The translations under genes were made by a program, and so were the position numbers. Shown piece by piece: positions 33,901-45,611 of a DNA stretch of 64,000 nt; position 1 is the first letter of the stretch, and each line of letters begins with the position of its first letter. The stretch comes from Pyricularia pennisetigena (Eukaryota; Ascomycota; Sordariomycetes; Magnaporthales; Pyriculariaceae), in contig NW_021940922.1 in the NCBI RefSeq assembly GCF_004337985.1, positions 372,001-436,000 on the forward strand. The letters run 5' to 3'. The notes under the pieces were generated by a model. The model was not told where the DNA came from and ran no database searches. It saw nothing but the letters and a program-made list of their open reading frames with translations.

Positions 33901-34928
33901 TTTTCGTTTCACACTTGAGGGCAAATGGTAGGGATTTTGTTGACCTATAACCTTCCAAAGAGAGTGACCAGTACAAAAGGGCGGAACAAGCGATGTATAA
34001 CTAGGACAAGAGCTGTATGTGATAAATCGCAAAATCTCCATGGGAGAAGATTTCACGGTCGGTTGTCTGGGCGTGGTAAGCCGTGGGCTGTAGCTGCTAT
34101 CTTGTTTGGGTACCTTGAGTACTACAAGGTACCTTCCCAGGCTGCCTGTGCCCCCTCCTTGACGCAGTTTACACAGTTCCTCACAACTTCCCGAGCAGCA
34201 CGTTTTCATCAGGTTAATGGAAGGCAGTGAAATAAGTAAACGACCGTGTAACCTTCAGCCTATTTCTTACCTAGTTCATCAGTATCCACCTCCTGCCCTC
34301 TATTCGCAAATAATCAATGCGCGAAAGCTACCAAATAATGCCAACTGGATACCTAACCGAGTGGGCGAGTTGAGCTTTGTGCACCGATACTGTGGTTCTT
34401 GGGAACCTTTTGCTATTACTACACCACTGACTGCCGTCTTGGGGAGACTGAGCTCCTTCCTTGGCGCGAAACAAGATCGAAGCATGTGAACAGTGGAGCC
34501 AAAACGAGCCAAGTACCTTCAAAGATTGTTAGTCAGTACCGACCAAGCTGGCGAGGTCTGTATTGCATACCTACCTGGCTTGTGAAATCGTTCCAAATCC
34601 GGGCATAGGTACTTAAAACCTGAACCCAGCGAAGCAGCCTCAAGGATACGGTACCTTTTGACCTGCCAAGCCTGCCTGGAGCGCGTGTTGGTTTCCAGTC
34701 GTGTTCCAATTAAAATGGCCAATGGTCCGGGTCAACACGAGATGGCACCTAGGGATCGAGGCCCAACATAGGCCAATCAAGCTCCCCTACACCTAGACCT
34801 AGTGGCTTGTCGTGGAACTTCGCAGGTTCAGAAACATAGAAAACACCCGATTTAGCTGGCGCCGACCGATTTCTCCCAATCTGTGACTTCTAGACAAAGT
34901 GTATGTACAAGAGGGCGTTCCCTGCCTT
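33901..34928. other. Intergenic, no gene supported
   Basis: This is the 5' region of the 616-residue protein gene and the 3' flank of the NDUFB8 gene. A long minus-strand ORF (33571-34209) only extends exon 1 upstream without conserved features. Confidence 0.45.
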
Positions 34929-35609
34929 TTACTCCTTGACAAACGGCTCTGGGTCTCCAGCCATCCTTGCCTGAGCATAGAAGCAAAGGTTAGTATCAAT
35001 TCTCTGGACAAAAGCAACGGTAGCAGCGGAAGGTTGCAACATACCCTCATCGCGCCGGCACCCCCGAGCTCGCGTTCGAGGCCACCCTCGAATTCGCGAG
35101 GATACGACTGAATATCAGGGTATGCCATCTTAACCCCAACCAATACACCCAAAAAGGCAACAACAAATGTGCCGAACATAACAGCACCCTTGCCGGGAGT
35201 CGTCCATGTGTACTCGTGCGGCGTGAACATGCCGTGGAGATCAAAGTCCTCGTGGACAGGCTCGCCGAAGTTCCTCCTCTCCTGCTTGTCCCACCAATCT
35301 CCATGGGGATCGCGGAATTGACGTTTGACAGGGAGAGGGTTGACGTATCCACCGTTCTGGGACGGGGGCAGACACAATTAGTATAGCTGCTTCCACCATG
35401 TCCAGGCCTCACACCGTGTGGCCCGGCGCTTCCGAGTCGTCACTGACCATTCCGGGATCCTCCTCCTCTGTAAGCCTAGGGGCGTCCGGGTACTTCTGGT
35501 CAAGAACATCGCGGCTGTTGATCGATGGGGGGAGGTAGGTTCGGCGTGAAATGAGCGGTAGTCGGGTAGCAGTTCTGGGCACCGCCCGTGAAATCTGTCG
35601 CGACAGCAT
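34929..35609 (-). CDS. NDUFB8: Mitochondrial complex I subunit NDUFB8 (NADH:ubiquinone oxidoreductase ~20 kDa)
   Basis: Three exons, 35609-35448, 35356-35045 and 34970-34929, in phase, give 171 residues. The N-terminus (MLSRQISRAVPRTATRLPLISRR) is a typical mitochondrial presequence: Arg-rich, with Ser and no acids. Then come YPDAPRLTEEEDPGMNGGYVNPLP, the HEDFDLHGMFTPHEYTWTTPGKG block, one membrane helix (VMFGTFVVAFLGVLVGV) and a short tail. NDUFB8 is an accessory subunit of the distal membrane arm of complex I in the inner membrane. The last exon is 42 nt. The gene is divergent to SWR1, with 536 bp between start codons. Confidence 0.85.
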
Positions 35610-36145
35610 CTGGTAGAAGACTGATTAGCTGACTGCAAAGGTCAATTGAGTTGGAATCAATGCAGCAAAACATTTACCTTGACGTGTTGGCGCAAGAAGG
35701 CGATGCTGTCGACCTGTTGGCTATTTGCAGCTTCAATTGACTGGAGCTTTGTTGCGCAGCTCGTCGATGGTTGATCGATTGGAGATGCGGCTAACCAAAA
35801 ATGACATAAGCAAAACTGATGCCTTGGTGCCTTAGGTGGGGGTGGGATGCGGTGCTTCGATCGCGCCTCCACTGCTACCTTAGCTCACTCTGGTCGGATC
35901 GCTTTATCGGTAGGCGCATGCCCGACTCGCGTGGAATTTTTTCGACAATCACAAGTTTTGCAGGGAAACGGCATTTTGTTGTACAAAATCGCGCTGCAGC
36001 CAGCCCCCCAGAGCCCTGGCAATGCCCAAACTTTGCGAGAGGGTTACTTGAGCCTTTAGCTTTCGATAGATAACAATTTCGGCCTCTCAAATGGGAGTTG
36101 CATCGAGCTTTCGGTCCCTCTCCCCGCCGCTGACCCGAAAAAACT
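35610..36145. promoter_or_regulatory. Shared divergent promoter region, NDUFB8 / SWR1
   Basis: 536 bp separate two start codons that point away from each other, so both promoters must lie here. I see no clear TATA box. The region is mixed in composition, as for many housekeeping genes. Single elements cannot be named from this sequence alone. Confidence 0.55.
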
Positions 36146-39100
36146 ATGACGGAGACCGCGTCTCCCGTCCCACCTCGCCAACAGTCGGATGCAGCTGATC
36201 GTGAACGGGTAAAGCCCAAAAACACCAACGGCCACGTCGATGAACTGCTGCCATCCCCTTTTATTGCTAAACCCGTTGAAGACATCGATCCTGTATCTGT
36301 GTCAATTTTAGAAGCTGTCCCGTCATCTCCTAGTGATAGTTCGCTCTCCGATCCGTTATCAGAACCTCCCTCGGACGAAGAAGAGATAGAGCTCTCTATC
36401 TTGTCCGGACGTCCTGGCACGGCTACCGAAACGACAAAAAATACACCAGAATGCACCAGAGAATCACACGACAATGAATGCAGCCAGGCAGGAGGTGCCT
36501 TGCATGAGGAAGATGGCGCGTTGGAAGAGCGCCCCACCAAACGTCGGAGGGTACGGGACGATACGCCTCCGCCGCCACCAAGCAAGACACGCGACGTTAA
36601 GCTAGAATCGCCGCCCTGGAAAAAGTTCGAGGCCGAAGGTCCAACATCCTTCACAGACGAAGGTAAGCGGAGGTCAGGCCGGATCAACCTCGCTCCTGCG
36701 CAGCTCCTGCGCGCAGAACAAAACCCCCAAAAGCGCGGTGTCAACGGTGCCCAAGCAAGCACGCCCGCGAAGAACAAGTATGCATCAACAAACGGAAATG
36801 CCTCGAGCAAACAAAAACCGCAGGCTTCTGCAAATGCAAACCGCCGCTCCAGCGCCGCAGCAAAGCCAACTCCTCCCTCGAAACCTCCTGTCTCCAAAAC
36901 GGCCGGTCGTACCTCGGGCGCACACGAAACCAGAACCTCTCAACGCAGTCGCCGACGATCACCATCCCCTCCGCCTAAGCCTCCATCTCGTGCCTCAGCT
37001 AGGAGTCGGCGTTCAACAGGAAAGGAAAGCCTAGACCCTGCTGCCGATGAAACCGTCCGCGCGGCGCCGCGGATAAAGTTACGAGTGACGAAGCAGACAA
37101 CGATACCGTTTGTTCATCCAGCCCAGGCAAAAACCCGACCCAAGCTTGGTCCGTCCTTCGAGGAGTACTTTGATCACGCTAGGAACATCCCAGTCGAAGA
37201 AGGCGGACAGTATGCGACCGACGACACGCCCGCGATGACCGATGAGATGGCCCTTGAGGAGGCGAGAGTCTTGAACAGGATAGAGCAAGAGACGGGACCC
37301 GGAGGTCTTTTGTCAGTTGGAAGGTGCTCTGTTTATGCACCTGAAGCAGCTGATGAACCTCCGCGCCAATGGGCTCACATGGACCACCTAGTTAAGGCCG
37401 TATCCAACTTCAGGAGGTTGATGCTGCAGGAGCAACAAAGACATCGGTCGACAGCTAGGAAGCTTGCCGAGGCCTGTCGCGACGAGTGGCTGAGGAGGCA
37501 ACCCAAGACAGCCGAACAGCTAGAGCGAGAGCAATATGATATGTGGAGGGCAAAGTATGGTTCCGTCATTCGGGCGATGTTTGGGACCTGGGAGAACGTC
37601 AAGGCCGAGATAAATCGGAGAAGGATCGAGGAGTGGCAGGCCGAAGAACAGCGTCGCGTCAAAGCTGCACTCCAAGAAGCTGTCCAAATATCGGAGCAAA
37701 AACTCCAAGCTAGGCAACTACACCCTGACGAGGATGGAATTACCGACGACGACAGCGGCATCGATCGTACCTCGGACGAGGAGCAGGATGACTCGGATGT
37801 GCTTGACGATGACGACATGATTTCAGGCTCCGAGATTGATCAAGAAGTGATTGATGGCATCGAGGGTGATGCCGCCGACGAAAGCAACATGTCATCTTCA
37901 GAAGACGAAGAGGACGCAAGATCGACAGCGTCCGACGAAGGTCTTACCCAGGAGCAGTTGCGAGAGAAGTACGCGCACATATCGGGATTAGATACAGCAA
38001 ACAACGATGGAGATACCCTCCTTACTCCGGGTGCGGAGTCCAAGGCGGACGATACTGCAAACGGCGATGAGACGAGCGACGAGTCTGTCGACATGGATGA
38101 TGATATGGGCTCGTCGGACATGGATAGTGATGATGACGATGACGCTGAGGAATCTGAGGGTGACGATGAAGAAGACGATGATGCGCCTGATGGGCTGCTT
38201 GGTCTCTTCTTTGGCAAATCCGAGCTGAAACAGCTCACAACTGAAGCTGAGCAGGACAATGGTGTCAATGTTGATGCGGACGTGGAGATGGCTGAAGAAC
38301 TTCCACCAGCAGAGGTCAAGTCGCCACCCAAGGTCAACGGCTCTGCACCTTCAACCACAACAGCTGTCCTTGATAGTGAAACTAACCCTGCTCCCGGCAA
38401 CCTTGACACCTCGGAGCAAAATAACAATGACAACACCAACTTGAAGCACCCTGCCCAGCAACAGTCAGCCCAGAGCCGTGCACCGTCAGATGGGCTAGAA
38501 ACCATGGAGACTGTAACAACTACGGCAGATCCGATTCACAATGCCAACCCCGATACATTGTCTCCTAGTTCACATCCTCTCACCCACTCTGCTATTTCCA
38601 CCCTGCAGAATGAAGCTGCCAAAGACCAACTCGTGCCTCCAGACATCTCACCTCTCACAGCTTATCAAGACGATCCTGATGCCTTCTCGCCAGAAGCATC
38701 AATTGCATATGACTCTGTTGATCCTCCCGTCGCGATAGGCGCAGACCAAGATGTGTCTATGGTCGACTTGTTTGCGCCAGAAAGTCTTTCACCGGCACCG
38801 CCGTCTCTCACCAACCATCAACCCCCTGCCACAGCACAACCCCCGGGAGATACAGCGCAGCAGCAGCCGATACCTGAACCTGTCGCACCTGAAGCTTCAC
38901 ATATTATCCAGATGGACATCGACGATGCCAGCACCAAACAAAACGATACAACGTCGTTGCCCTTGACTACTGATGGGCGACTTACAGAAGCTGAGGCAAC
39001 AGTCGCCAAAACTGGAAGCCCAGAGACGGATTTGCCTACGAATCTACCCAGTCGTGAATCCAGCCGAACCCCCCATACTTCGGATACCAAGCCATCCGAG

Positions 39101-41881
39101 ATTGACACCTCCACGTCGGTTGAGGCGTCCGGTAATCAGGAGATTAGTCGTTCTGCCTCGCCTCTACCTGGTGCAGCCAAGACAGAAATACCTTTCCTTC
39201 TGCGAGGAACGTTGCGTGAGTATCAGCATTTTGGACTGGATTGGCTCGCTGGTCTATATGCCAACAACACGAATGGCATTCTGGCCGACGAAATGGGGTT
39301 GGGCAAAACAATCCAGACCATTTCACTACTGGCACACCTCGCTTGTCATCATGAGGTCTGGGGACCTCATCTCGTGGTCGTCCCCACCAGTGTAATGCTT
39401 AACTGGGAGATGGAGTTCAAGAAATGGTGTCCTGGGTTTAAAATCCTGACTTACTATGGTAACCAGGAAGAGCGAAAGAGGAAGAGACAGGGTTGGAGTA
39501 ATGATGATGTGTGGAACGTCTGCATCACATCTTACCAGATGGTTTTGCAGGACCAACAAGTTTTCAGGCGGCGGCGCTGGCACTACATGATTCTTGATGA
39601 GGCGCACAACATCAAGAATTTCAAGTCCCAACGCTGGCAGACGCTTTTGGGCTTCAACACACAAGCACGACTCCTCATCACCGGTACTCCATTGCAAAAC
39701 AACCTGACTGAGCTGTGGTCTTTGCTTTTCTTTCTCATGCCATCTGAGAATGGCGTGGGCGGCTTCGCGGATTTGAAAGAGTTCCACGATTGGTTCAGCA
39801 AGCCAGAGTCCCAGATATTGGAGAGTGGCAGGGAACAGATGGATGACGAGGCCCGAGCAATCATTTCCAAGCTGCACAAGGTGCTACGACCTTACCTCCT
39901 CCGCCGGCTCAAGGCGGATGTTGAGAAGCAAATGCCAGCCAAGTACGAACATGTTGAATTGTGCCGGCTTTCCAAGCGTCAGCGTGAACTATACGATGGC
40001 TTCCTCAGCAGGTCTGATACCAGGGAAACGCTTTCTGGCGGCAACTACCTGTCCATCATCAATTGTCTGATGCAGCTCCGAAAGGTCTGCAACCATCCTG
40101 ATCTTTTCGTCGATCGGCCAATTATGACCTCTTTTCGGATGCAGCGCTCTGTTCCCTCCTATTTCGCATCTACAGAAAAGCTGATTCGGGGGAAGTTGTT
40201 CGCCCAACGACCGTTTGATTCGGTCAGCTTAGAGTTCATGAATCTGGTACCGGTAGCGCACGAGAGGTTCTCCGACACATTTGCCTCGAGCGTCGCACAG
40301 TACAATGCCCACCGCGCGCTGAACGAGCTCAGGGAAGCCCAGAAAGTTAGAGCACACAACGCTTTCTTGCCGCTGGACCCTAGCACGGTGGAGTCCAACA
40401 TAATCTATCTGGAGAGTGCATCTCGCTGGGGACGCTTCGAGGAGTTGCAGCACTGTATATACCTGAACGCATTGCGTCGCCAGCAACAACCCATCTACGG
40501 CACCCGGCTCGTGGAGCTGCTCACCATCGGCGTCCAGGAGCGACCTTTCAAACCCAAGCCCAAGATTCCGAAAAAGATCATTGAGTGGTTTGAGAGCGAC
40601 TCTCACCTCCTACACAATGCTGTGCAAACATTGGACCGCCGAGCAGAGTCGATGGAGATGCTCATCACCAAGTTTGCATGTGTCACTCCAGCCGTCGTCA
40701 CCAGAGATCTCACCCCATTTATGCTTGGTGAGAAAGGAGTCAATGCGTTTGAAGAAGCTGACCTCAAGCTGTCGGCCCCTGTAAAGAGACTACCTTTCAT
40801 CCCAAGAGAACGCCCAGTCGATCCATGGCACGAGGCCCGCATGCGACTCTCCATTCAGTTTCCCGATAAGCGTCTTCTTCAATACGACTGTGGCAAGCTC
40901 CAAGCCCTGGACCGCCTTCTCAGGAAACTTCAGGCCGGCGGCCACCGCGCGCTCATCTTTACGCAGATGACCAAAGTTCTGGATATCCTTGAGCAGTTCC
41001 TTAATATCCACGGCCACAAGTATCTGCGCTTGGATGGAGCCACCAAGGTGGAACAGCGCCAGATCCTGACGGACCGCTTCAATCATGACCCGAGAATACT
41101 GTGCTTCATCTTGTCCACCCGATCAGGAGGCCTGGGCATCAATCTGACAGGCGCCGATACCGTTATCTTCTATGATCAAGACTGGAACCCAGCCATGGAC
41201 AAGCAATGTCAGGATCGATGTCATCGTATCGGCCAGACGCGAGATGTCCACATCTATCGTCTCGTCAGCGAGCATACAATTGAGGCCAACATCTTACGAA
41301 AGGCGTCGCAGAAGCAAATGCTCGATGACGTCGTCATCCAGGAGGGCGAGTTCACCACCGACTACTTTAACAAGATCTCGGTTCGAGACGTCCTACCTGA
41401 CTCGGAGAGCGGAGCTGGAGCGAACTCGCTACTTGGCGAGGGCGATGCGGCGGCCAATGCGGCCATGGATCGCGTTCTGGGAGGGGTGGAGAGCACGGAC
41501 ACGCGAACGGCTGGCAGGGCCTTGGAGCAGGCAGAGGATAAGGAGGACGTCACGGCGGCGCATGCCGCCGAAAAGGAGATTCAGCAGGACGATGCCGACT
41601 TTAGTGAAAAGCCGCAGAACGCGACAACGTCGAGCACTAGGCAGGGTACGCCCGCAGACGCCCTGTTTGGGGATATGACTGTCGAACAAGCTGCAACCGA
41701 AGGGCAGATTGAACCTACGGAGCCAGTTGAGGTTGAACACAACGCTTGGGGCGACAAGATCAACACTATAGACGACTACATGCTCGCTTGGATGGCCAAG
41801 CAACTGGAGGGCACGCCTTTGGATCTGCCCAAGGACAAGAAGAAAAGCAAGAAGAAGGGCAAGGATACGAGAAAGCGTTGA
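36146..41881 (+). CDS. SWR1: SWR1 chromatin-remodelling ATPase (H2A.Z exchange)
   Basis: One exon of 1,911 codons, a normal length for fungal SWR1. Order: a disordered basic N-terminus; an HSA domain at about 405-475 (PRQWAHMDHLVKAVSNFRRL), which binds actin and Arp4; an acidic Asp/Glu/Ser region at about 530-690; a long Ser/Thr/Pro linker; and the SNF2 ATPase from about 1015. Walker A is DEMGLGKT (K1054), the DEAH box is at 1151-1154, and ITGTPLQNN follows. A long insertion (about 1330-1590) separates the lobes, the hallmark of the INO80/SWR1 class. The second lobe carries FTQMTKVLDILEQFL, STRSGGLGINLTGADTVIFYD and QDRCHRIGQTRDVHIYR. It exchanges H2A-H2B for H2A.Z-H2B in nucleosomes. The C-terminus is Lys-rich. 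Confidence 0.95.
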   Translation: MTETASPVPPRQQSDAADRERVKPKNTNGHVDELLPSPFIAKPVEDIDPVSVSILEAVPSSPSDSSLSDPLSEPPSDEEEIELSILSGRPGTATETTKNTPECTRESHDNECSQAGGALHEEDGALEERPTKRRRVRDDTPPPPPSKTRDVKLESPPWKKFEAEGPTSFTDEGKRRSGRINLAPAQLLRAEQNPQKRGVNGAQASTPAKNKYASTNGNASSKQKPQASANANRRSSAAAKPTPPSKPPVSKTAGRTSGAHETRTSQRSRRRSPSPPPKPPSRASARSRRSTGKESLDPAADETVRAAPRIKLRVTKQTTIPFVHPAQAKTRPKLGPSFEEYFDHARNIPVEEGGQYATDDTPAMTDEMALEEARVLNRIEQETGPGGLLSVGRCSVYAPEAADEPPRQWAHMDHLVKAVSNFRRLMLQEQQRHRSTARKLAEACRDEWLRRQPKTAEQLEREQYDMWRAKYGSVIRAMFGTWENVKAEINRRRIEEWQAEEQRRVKAALQEAVQISEQKLQARQLHPDEDGITDDDSGIDRTSDEEQDDSDVLDDDDMISGSEIDQEVIDGIEGDAADESNMSSSEDEEDARSTASDEGLTQEQLREKYAHISGLDTANNDGDTLLTPGAESKADDTANGDETSDESVDMDDDMGSSDMDSDDDDDAEESEGDDEEDDDAPDGLLGLFFGKSELKQLTTEAEQDNGVNVDADVEMAEELPPAEVKSPPKVNGSAPSTTTAVLDSETNPAPGNLDTSEQNNNDNTNLKHPAQQQSAQSRAPSDGLETMETVTTTADPIHNANPDTLSPSSHPLTHSAISTLQNEAAKDQLVPPDISPLTAYQDDPDAFSPEASIAYDSVDPPVAIGADQDVSMVDLFAPESLSPAPPSLTNHQPPATAQPPGDTAQQQPIPEPVAPEASHIIQMDIDDASTKQNDTTSLPLTTDGRLTEAEATVAKTGSPETDLPTNLPSRESSRTPHTSDTKPSEIDTSTSVEASGNQEISRSASPLPGAAKTEIPFLLRGTLREYQHFGLDWLAGLYANNTNGILADEMGLGKTIQTISLLAHLACHHEVWGPHLVVVPTSVMLNWEMEFKKWCPGFKILTYYGNQEERKRKRQGWSNDDVWNVCITSYQMVLQDQQVFRRRRWHYMILDEAHNIKNFKSQRWQTLLGFNTQARLLITGTPLQNNLTELWSLLFFLMPSENGVGGFADLKEFHDWFSKPESQILESGREQMDDEARAIISKLHKVLRPYLLRRLKADVEKQMPAKYEHVELCRLSKRQRELYDGFLSRSDTRETLSGGNYLSIINCLMQLRKVCNHPDLFVDRPIMTSFRMQRSVPSYFASTEKLIRGKLFAQRPFDSVSLEFMNLVPVAHERFSDTFASSVAQYNAHRALNELREAQKVRAHNAFLPLDPSTVESNIIYLESASRWGRFEELQHCIYLNALRRQQQPIYGTRLVELLTIGVQERPFKPKPKIPKKIIEWFESDSHLLHNAVQTLDRRAESMEMLITKFACVTPAVVTRDLTPFMLGEKGVNAFEEADLKLSAPVKRLPFIPRERPVDPWHEARMRLSIQFPDKRLLQYDCGKLQALDRLLRKLQAGGHRALIFTQMTKVLDILEQFLNIHGHKYLRLDGATKVEQRQILTDRFNHDPRILCFILSTRSGGLGINLTGADTVIFYDQDWNPAMDKQCQDRCHRIGQTRDVHIYRLVSEHTIEANILRKASQKQMLDDVVIQEGEFTTDYFNKISVRDVLPDSESGAGANSLLGEGDAAANAAMDRVLGGVESTDTRTAGRALEQAEDKEDVTAAHAAEKEIQQDDADFSEKPQNATTSSTRQGTPADALFGDMTVEQAATEGQIEPTEPVEVEHNAWGDKINTIDDYMLAWMAKQLEGTPLDLPKDKKKSKKKGKDTRKR

Positions 41882-43544
41882 TTCTGTTGTTCTAACTGTA
41901 TCATGATGGGATTTTTCAGGGACATAACAGAGTCTGAATACATACTTAGACGGCACGAGATTAAGGAATACCAAAATTTGGGTTTTGTTTGCAAATCCTT
42001 TTTCTTTTCTACTTTGTAATTTTATTTTTGAGACCTTGTTTCTCATTCATTCAGCATTGTGTTGTTTTTTTTTTCTTTTTCTTTTTTCTTCTTTTCTCAC
42101 ACTCTTCTCTCTACTGTTTGATGCTTTTTGTTTCCAATGGGGCTAATGGCATTCTTTCATGGAGTAAAAACCAACCGGTGTTCAGGAGCGGCGTATCTGG
42201 TTGAGGTCATTTGGAAAAAAAAATTCTAGAGCTTCTCATCGGGAAATAATAAGGCCCTTCAAAGGGCATTTACTCTGTACACTGAAAGTTAAACGTGATG
42301 CCTCCGGTTGCTTTTTTTTGCCCCCAGTATTTATTTCTTTCCCTTACTGAAGTTATTGATATACAGGAAGGCCGAGAGAGAGGGAGATAGTAAGCATTGA
42401 TGGACGTTTGTTGCATACAGCATACACAGCACCGCAATGGCCGCAGGCGGTAGACCACCGAGCCTAGGTCCACTCCATGCTCCAGAGCCACCACTTAACT
42501 GACCCAAATCATTCGCCTGAGCCGAATCACGTAGAAACAAAAGGCACCGTAAGTATTACTTAGTGCCTTTTGTTCATATACGTACCTACCTTGCGAGGCT
42601 CTCAGTCTTTGATACATCCCCTATAAATTCTCATTGTACGAAATGTCATTCCCTGATTTTCTCCCCTCTGCTTTAGGATAAACTACCTTAACGTTGTAAA
42701 GAAACTAAGTTGGCCATCTTTAAACTTTCAGTCCATATGCAATCCCTACTCATGAAGCTTACTCTTTCCCGTTGCTGCTTGCAGGCTGCCGCTTTTCTTG
42801 ACCCCGCTAGAAATAAAATACGATATGGGTGGGTGGGTAGGCAGGTGCTTAGGTCGGCACCCGATTGTTCAAGTTAATGAACTGATGCACTATGGTCGTG
42901 AATTTCAAAGAAAAGCAATGCCGTCTCTGTGATGCCTTGGGGTGAGGGAAGTATCTACGATTTTGAGTCTACACGGCAAGGAATGCGCTGTTTTTAGCAT
43001 GCTGTACATGACCACCAGCTGCAGTGATATTTGGATCGTGTATAATTCCGTTTACAAGCACGAGGAACAGAAGAGCTGGTTGTCCAATCAACTCAAATTA
43101 AGCTTTTTATATGCGCTGCGTTTAGAATTTGCTATTCAAATCGCCCTACTGAAAATAGGTGACGTGAACGTGAGCCCTTTTCTCATATGCAGGGAGGAGC
43201 TTTAAATCCGTGGTATTATCCATGTGATTAAAGATGCCATCACCATGGAGATGGAATATCGCGTCCTGCAGTCACAACACAAACAACCACAATGTTGCCA
43301 AAACAAACTTCGTATTCTGGCGAGTGTTTAAGAAGCGAGTTCTCCTTCTGAGGAGCTCGACAATTGTTTCCTTTCGTCACGTTAACATATCTCAAATAAA
43401 AAAAAGGACCTCTACTCTGCCAGCTCAGCTACACTGACAATCAACACTCCAACAAAAATCAAGAAATACCAAAGAAACAACCAGCTCCTTGTCGTGACAC
43501 CATCCAGCAGTGTCCATACGCGTTCAAAATCGTCTATATTCAAA
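41882..43544. other. Intergenic, no gene supported
   Basis: 3' flank of SWR1 and 5' flank of the next gene; T-rich stretch near 42064-42100. No credible ORF. Confidence 0.45.
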
Positions 43545-44229
43545 ATGGCATCCACAGTCGAGACCATCAACTTTATGCAATCAGTAATTTGCGCCATTGC
43601 TTTCGTGTTGGCCATTTGCTACAAGATCTTGCACAGGATGGAAGGGTAGGTCGAAGAATTCATGGTAGCAATACCAGTGAAAAAGCCCAAAGTTTGCAAA
43701 CTAACCATTGCCAACCGCATTCTCATACAGACGAGAGGAGTACGAGCTCCAAGCCAGCCGCCAGCTGCTCCGCGGAGGCGCCAAAGACCTCGCCTGCAAC
43801 AACGAGCAGGGCGAGCAAGAGGTGCTGGATAAGATCCGTCTCCGCCAACTAGTCGACGAGGAGAGGAGGAGCCGCATGTTCCTGCGCTCGCACATCCACG
43901 CCATCTTTGCCTGCGTTCAAAACCGCCAACAGCCCTGCGGCTGCAGATATACCGACCAAAGACGCGCCCGGGATTTCGACGTCGACTTCCTCCGAGAAAA
44001 CCACTCTGCACACCTCGCCGACTTCGGCTCCTATCAAGATTTCGATACGGCCTCCACCAGCAGCGGCACCAGTGGCACTACAACTCCTTTCACCGGTGGC
44101 ACCGCCACTCCCGCCACTCCCGTCACCCCCGTCATTGCAGTTGCCATCACACTGTCGTTGCTGCCCGAGAACAGATACGACTCGTGCCTGTCCTTTTTAC
44201 AAGATTATTTTGACGATGAGCTCAACTGA
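43545..44229 (+). CDS. Small single-pass membrane protein, unknown function
   Basis: Two exons, 43545-43645 and 43731-44229, in phase (GG|A), give 199 residues. The intron has a CTAAC branch site and ends catacag. Near the N-terminus is one hydrophobic helix (SVICAIAFVLAICYKIL), followed by a charged helical region (REEYELQASRQLL, EQEVLDKIRLRQLVDEERRSR) and a Thr/Ser/Gly/Pro-rich tail. It may be a signal anchor with the rest facing the cytosol. I do not recognise the family. The last third (from about 44080) is low complexity and could be partly untranslated if a further intron exists. Confidence 0.6.
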
Positions 44230-45070
44230 GCTGGTTGTGGACATGAAGTATCCCCTGATATTTTTTTTTTTTGGAGGTCCCTCAGCTTTTGCATCGGAAT
44301 TTCAAGCGGAAGTCTTAGCTGTACTCAGAAGTGTAACTTGGAATTGGGCTCTGGTTATTTTGTACCGGACTAGGAATGTCTAGCGCAAATAAAACAGTTG
44401 CCGTAACGATTGATCGTAAAACGTGGAAATGTTCCCAGAACAAATTGACAGACGATTACCATAATCCGAGCATTGCAAAATAAATCATCAGTCATAACGA
44501 CCGTGTCAGCAAGGTAACGGGGTCTAGTACCCAATGTTGGGTTCGGATCTTGTTGTCGGCAACCAAAAAAATAATTCGAGGACAGCTGTGAGGAAGTTTG
44601 TGATGCCAAATACAGCCAATTAAAGGCTGTGCCGACAAAACATACGAAGCGATTCAATGCTTACCTATGAGTCGGTGCGTCGAGGTTATATTAAGGTTGT
44701 GATTCGAGGGCCTATTCGTGATATACCGCTTTGGCAATCATACGAGTGGTACATAGTATACTTACTGTATTTAGATCTGGATTTCAGGAGGAACCGGTTA
44801 CCGACATCGGATTGAAATCTTTTGGTGGATCCCGGCGTAGAATGGCCGTGGAGTTAACGTGTTCGGACGTCCCCGGGGGAGCATCAAAAGTGGCAATGAT
44901 GGGGGGCCAAGGTATCTATTTAAACCTATCAAATATCATTCCAGCCATGAATAATGCCATGGTATCTCTCGACAGTTGAAAAAAAAAAAAAAGAATCGCC
45001 AATCCTAACCCAGTTTCCCACCAAGACAACTAGGCAAAGGTATCAGCAACCATCAACCCAGCAATCAGCA
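44230..45070. other. Intergenic, no gene supported
   Basis: Short ORFs only. T13 near 44261 and A14 near 44980. Confidence 0.45.
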
Positions 45071-45611
45071 ATGGCACCCAAAGGCCCCTTCCGCCTCGTG
45101 ACGGTCAACACAGCCCCCGAGCGCGCCAAGAAGCTTATCGGACGCATGGTCGAGGCGCTCAAGGACCAGTATACAATTGACTATGTGGCCAATTGCGAAA
45201 GTAAGGGAACGGAATGCATGCCAAACCTGTCGAGGCAGAAAGAAAAAAAAAAAAAAAAAAAAAAAAAAAGAAGCTGACCACCGTTTTCAAACCAACAATA
45301 GACATTGCTGAAGTTGAGGAGAAAGTAAGGGCAGCCAAGCCAGACGTCTTGGTGAGTTTTGTCAAATTCGCGTCCGAGTCAAACAAAGAAAATGCTGTTG
45401 ACGCAACAACAACAACAACAACCCCGCGCCATCACAGTTTGCTGCATCCATGTGGTCGGCCGACGAGGCGGCGCAGATTGAAAAGATCGGGAGGTCGATA
45501 GTGCCGGACGTCAAGTTCCACGCCATCCCGCACGGTCTACAGGTGGAGAGGGGACCCGACGCCATCGTCGAGCACTTGTTGGAGGTGGTGCCGAAGCTCC
45601 TGGATCAGTAA
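45071..45611 (+). CDS. Small conserved fungal protein, unknown function (117 aa)
   Basis: Three exons, 45071-45200, 45302-45351 and 45438-45611, with all phases agreeing. The protein begins MAPKGPFRLVTVNTAPERAK, continues with a helix (LIGRMVEALKDQYTI), a beta strand (DYVANCE), AEVEEKVRAAKPDVLF, and ends in HAIPHGLQVERGPDAIVEHLLEVVPKLL. The alternation of strands and helices suggests a small alpha/beta (Rossmann-like) fold, somewhat like a response-regulator or B12-binding layout; that is inference. There is no signal peptide or membrane helix. Intron 1 holds a run of about 27 A. The gene is well supported by its splicing, but the function is unknown. Confidence 0.7.
45243..45269. repeat. A27 homopolymer in an intron
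   Basis: Uninterrupted A run in intron 1 of the 117-residue protein gene. Confidence 0.9.

Noticed and set aside
44510..44580. tRNA-like sequence GGGTTCGGATC in a short hairpin
   Set aside because: No acceptor stem or anticodon arm can be folded around it. I found no convincing tRNA or rRNA gene in the window.
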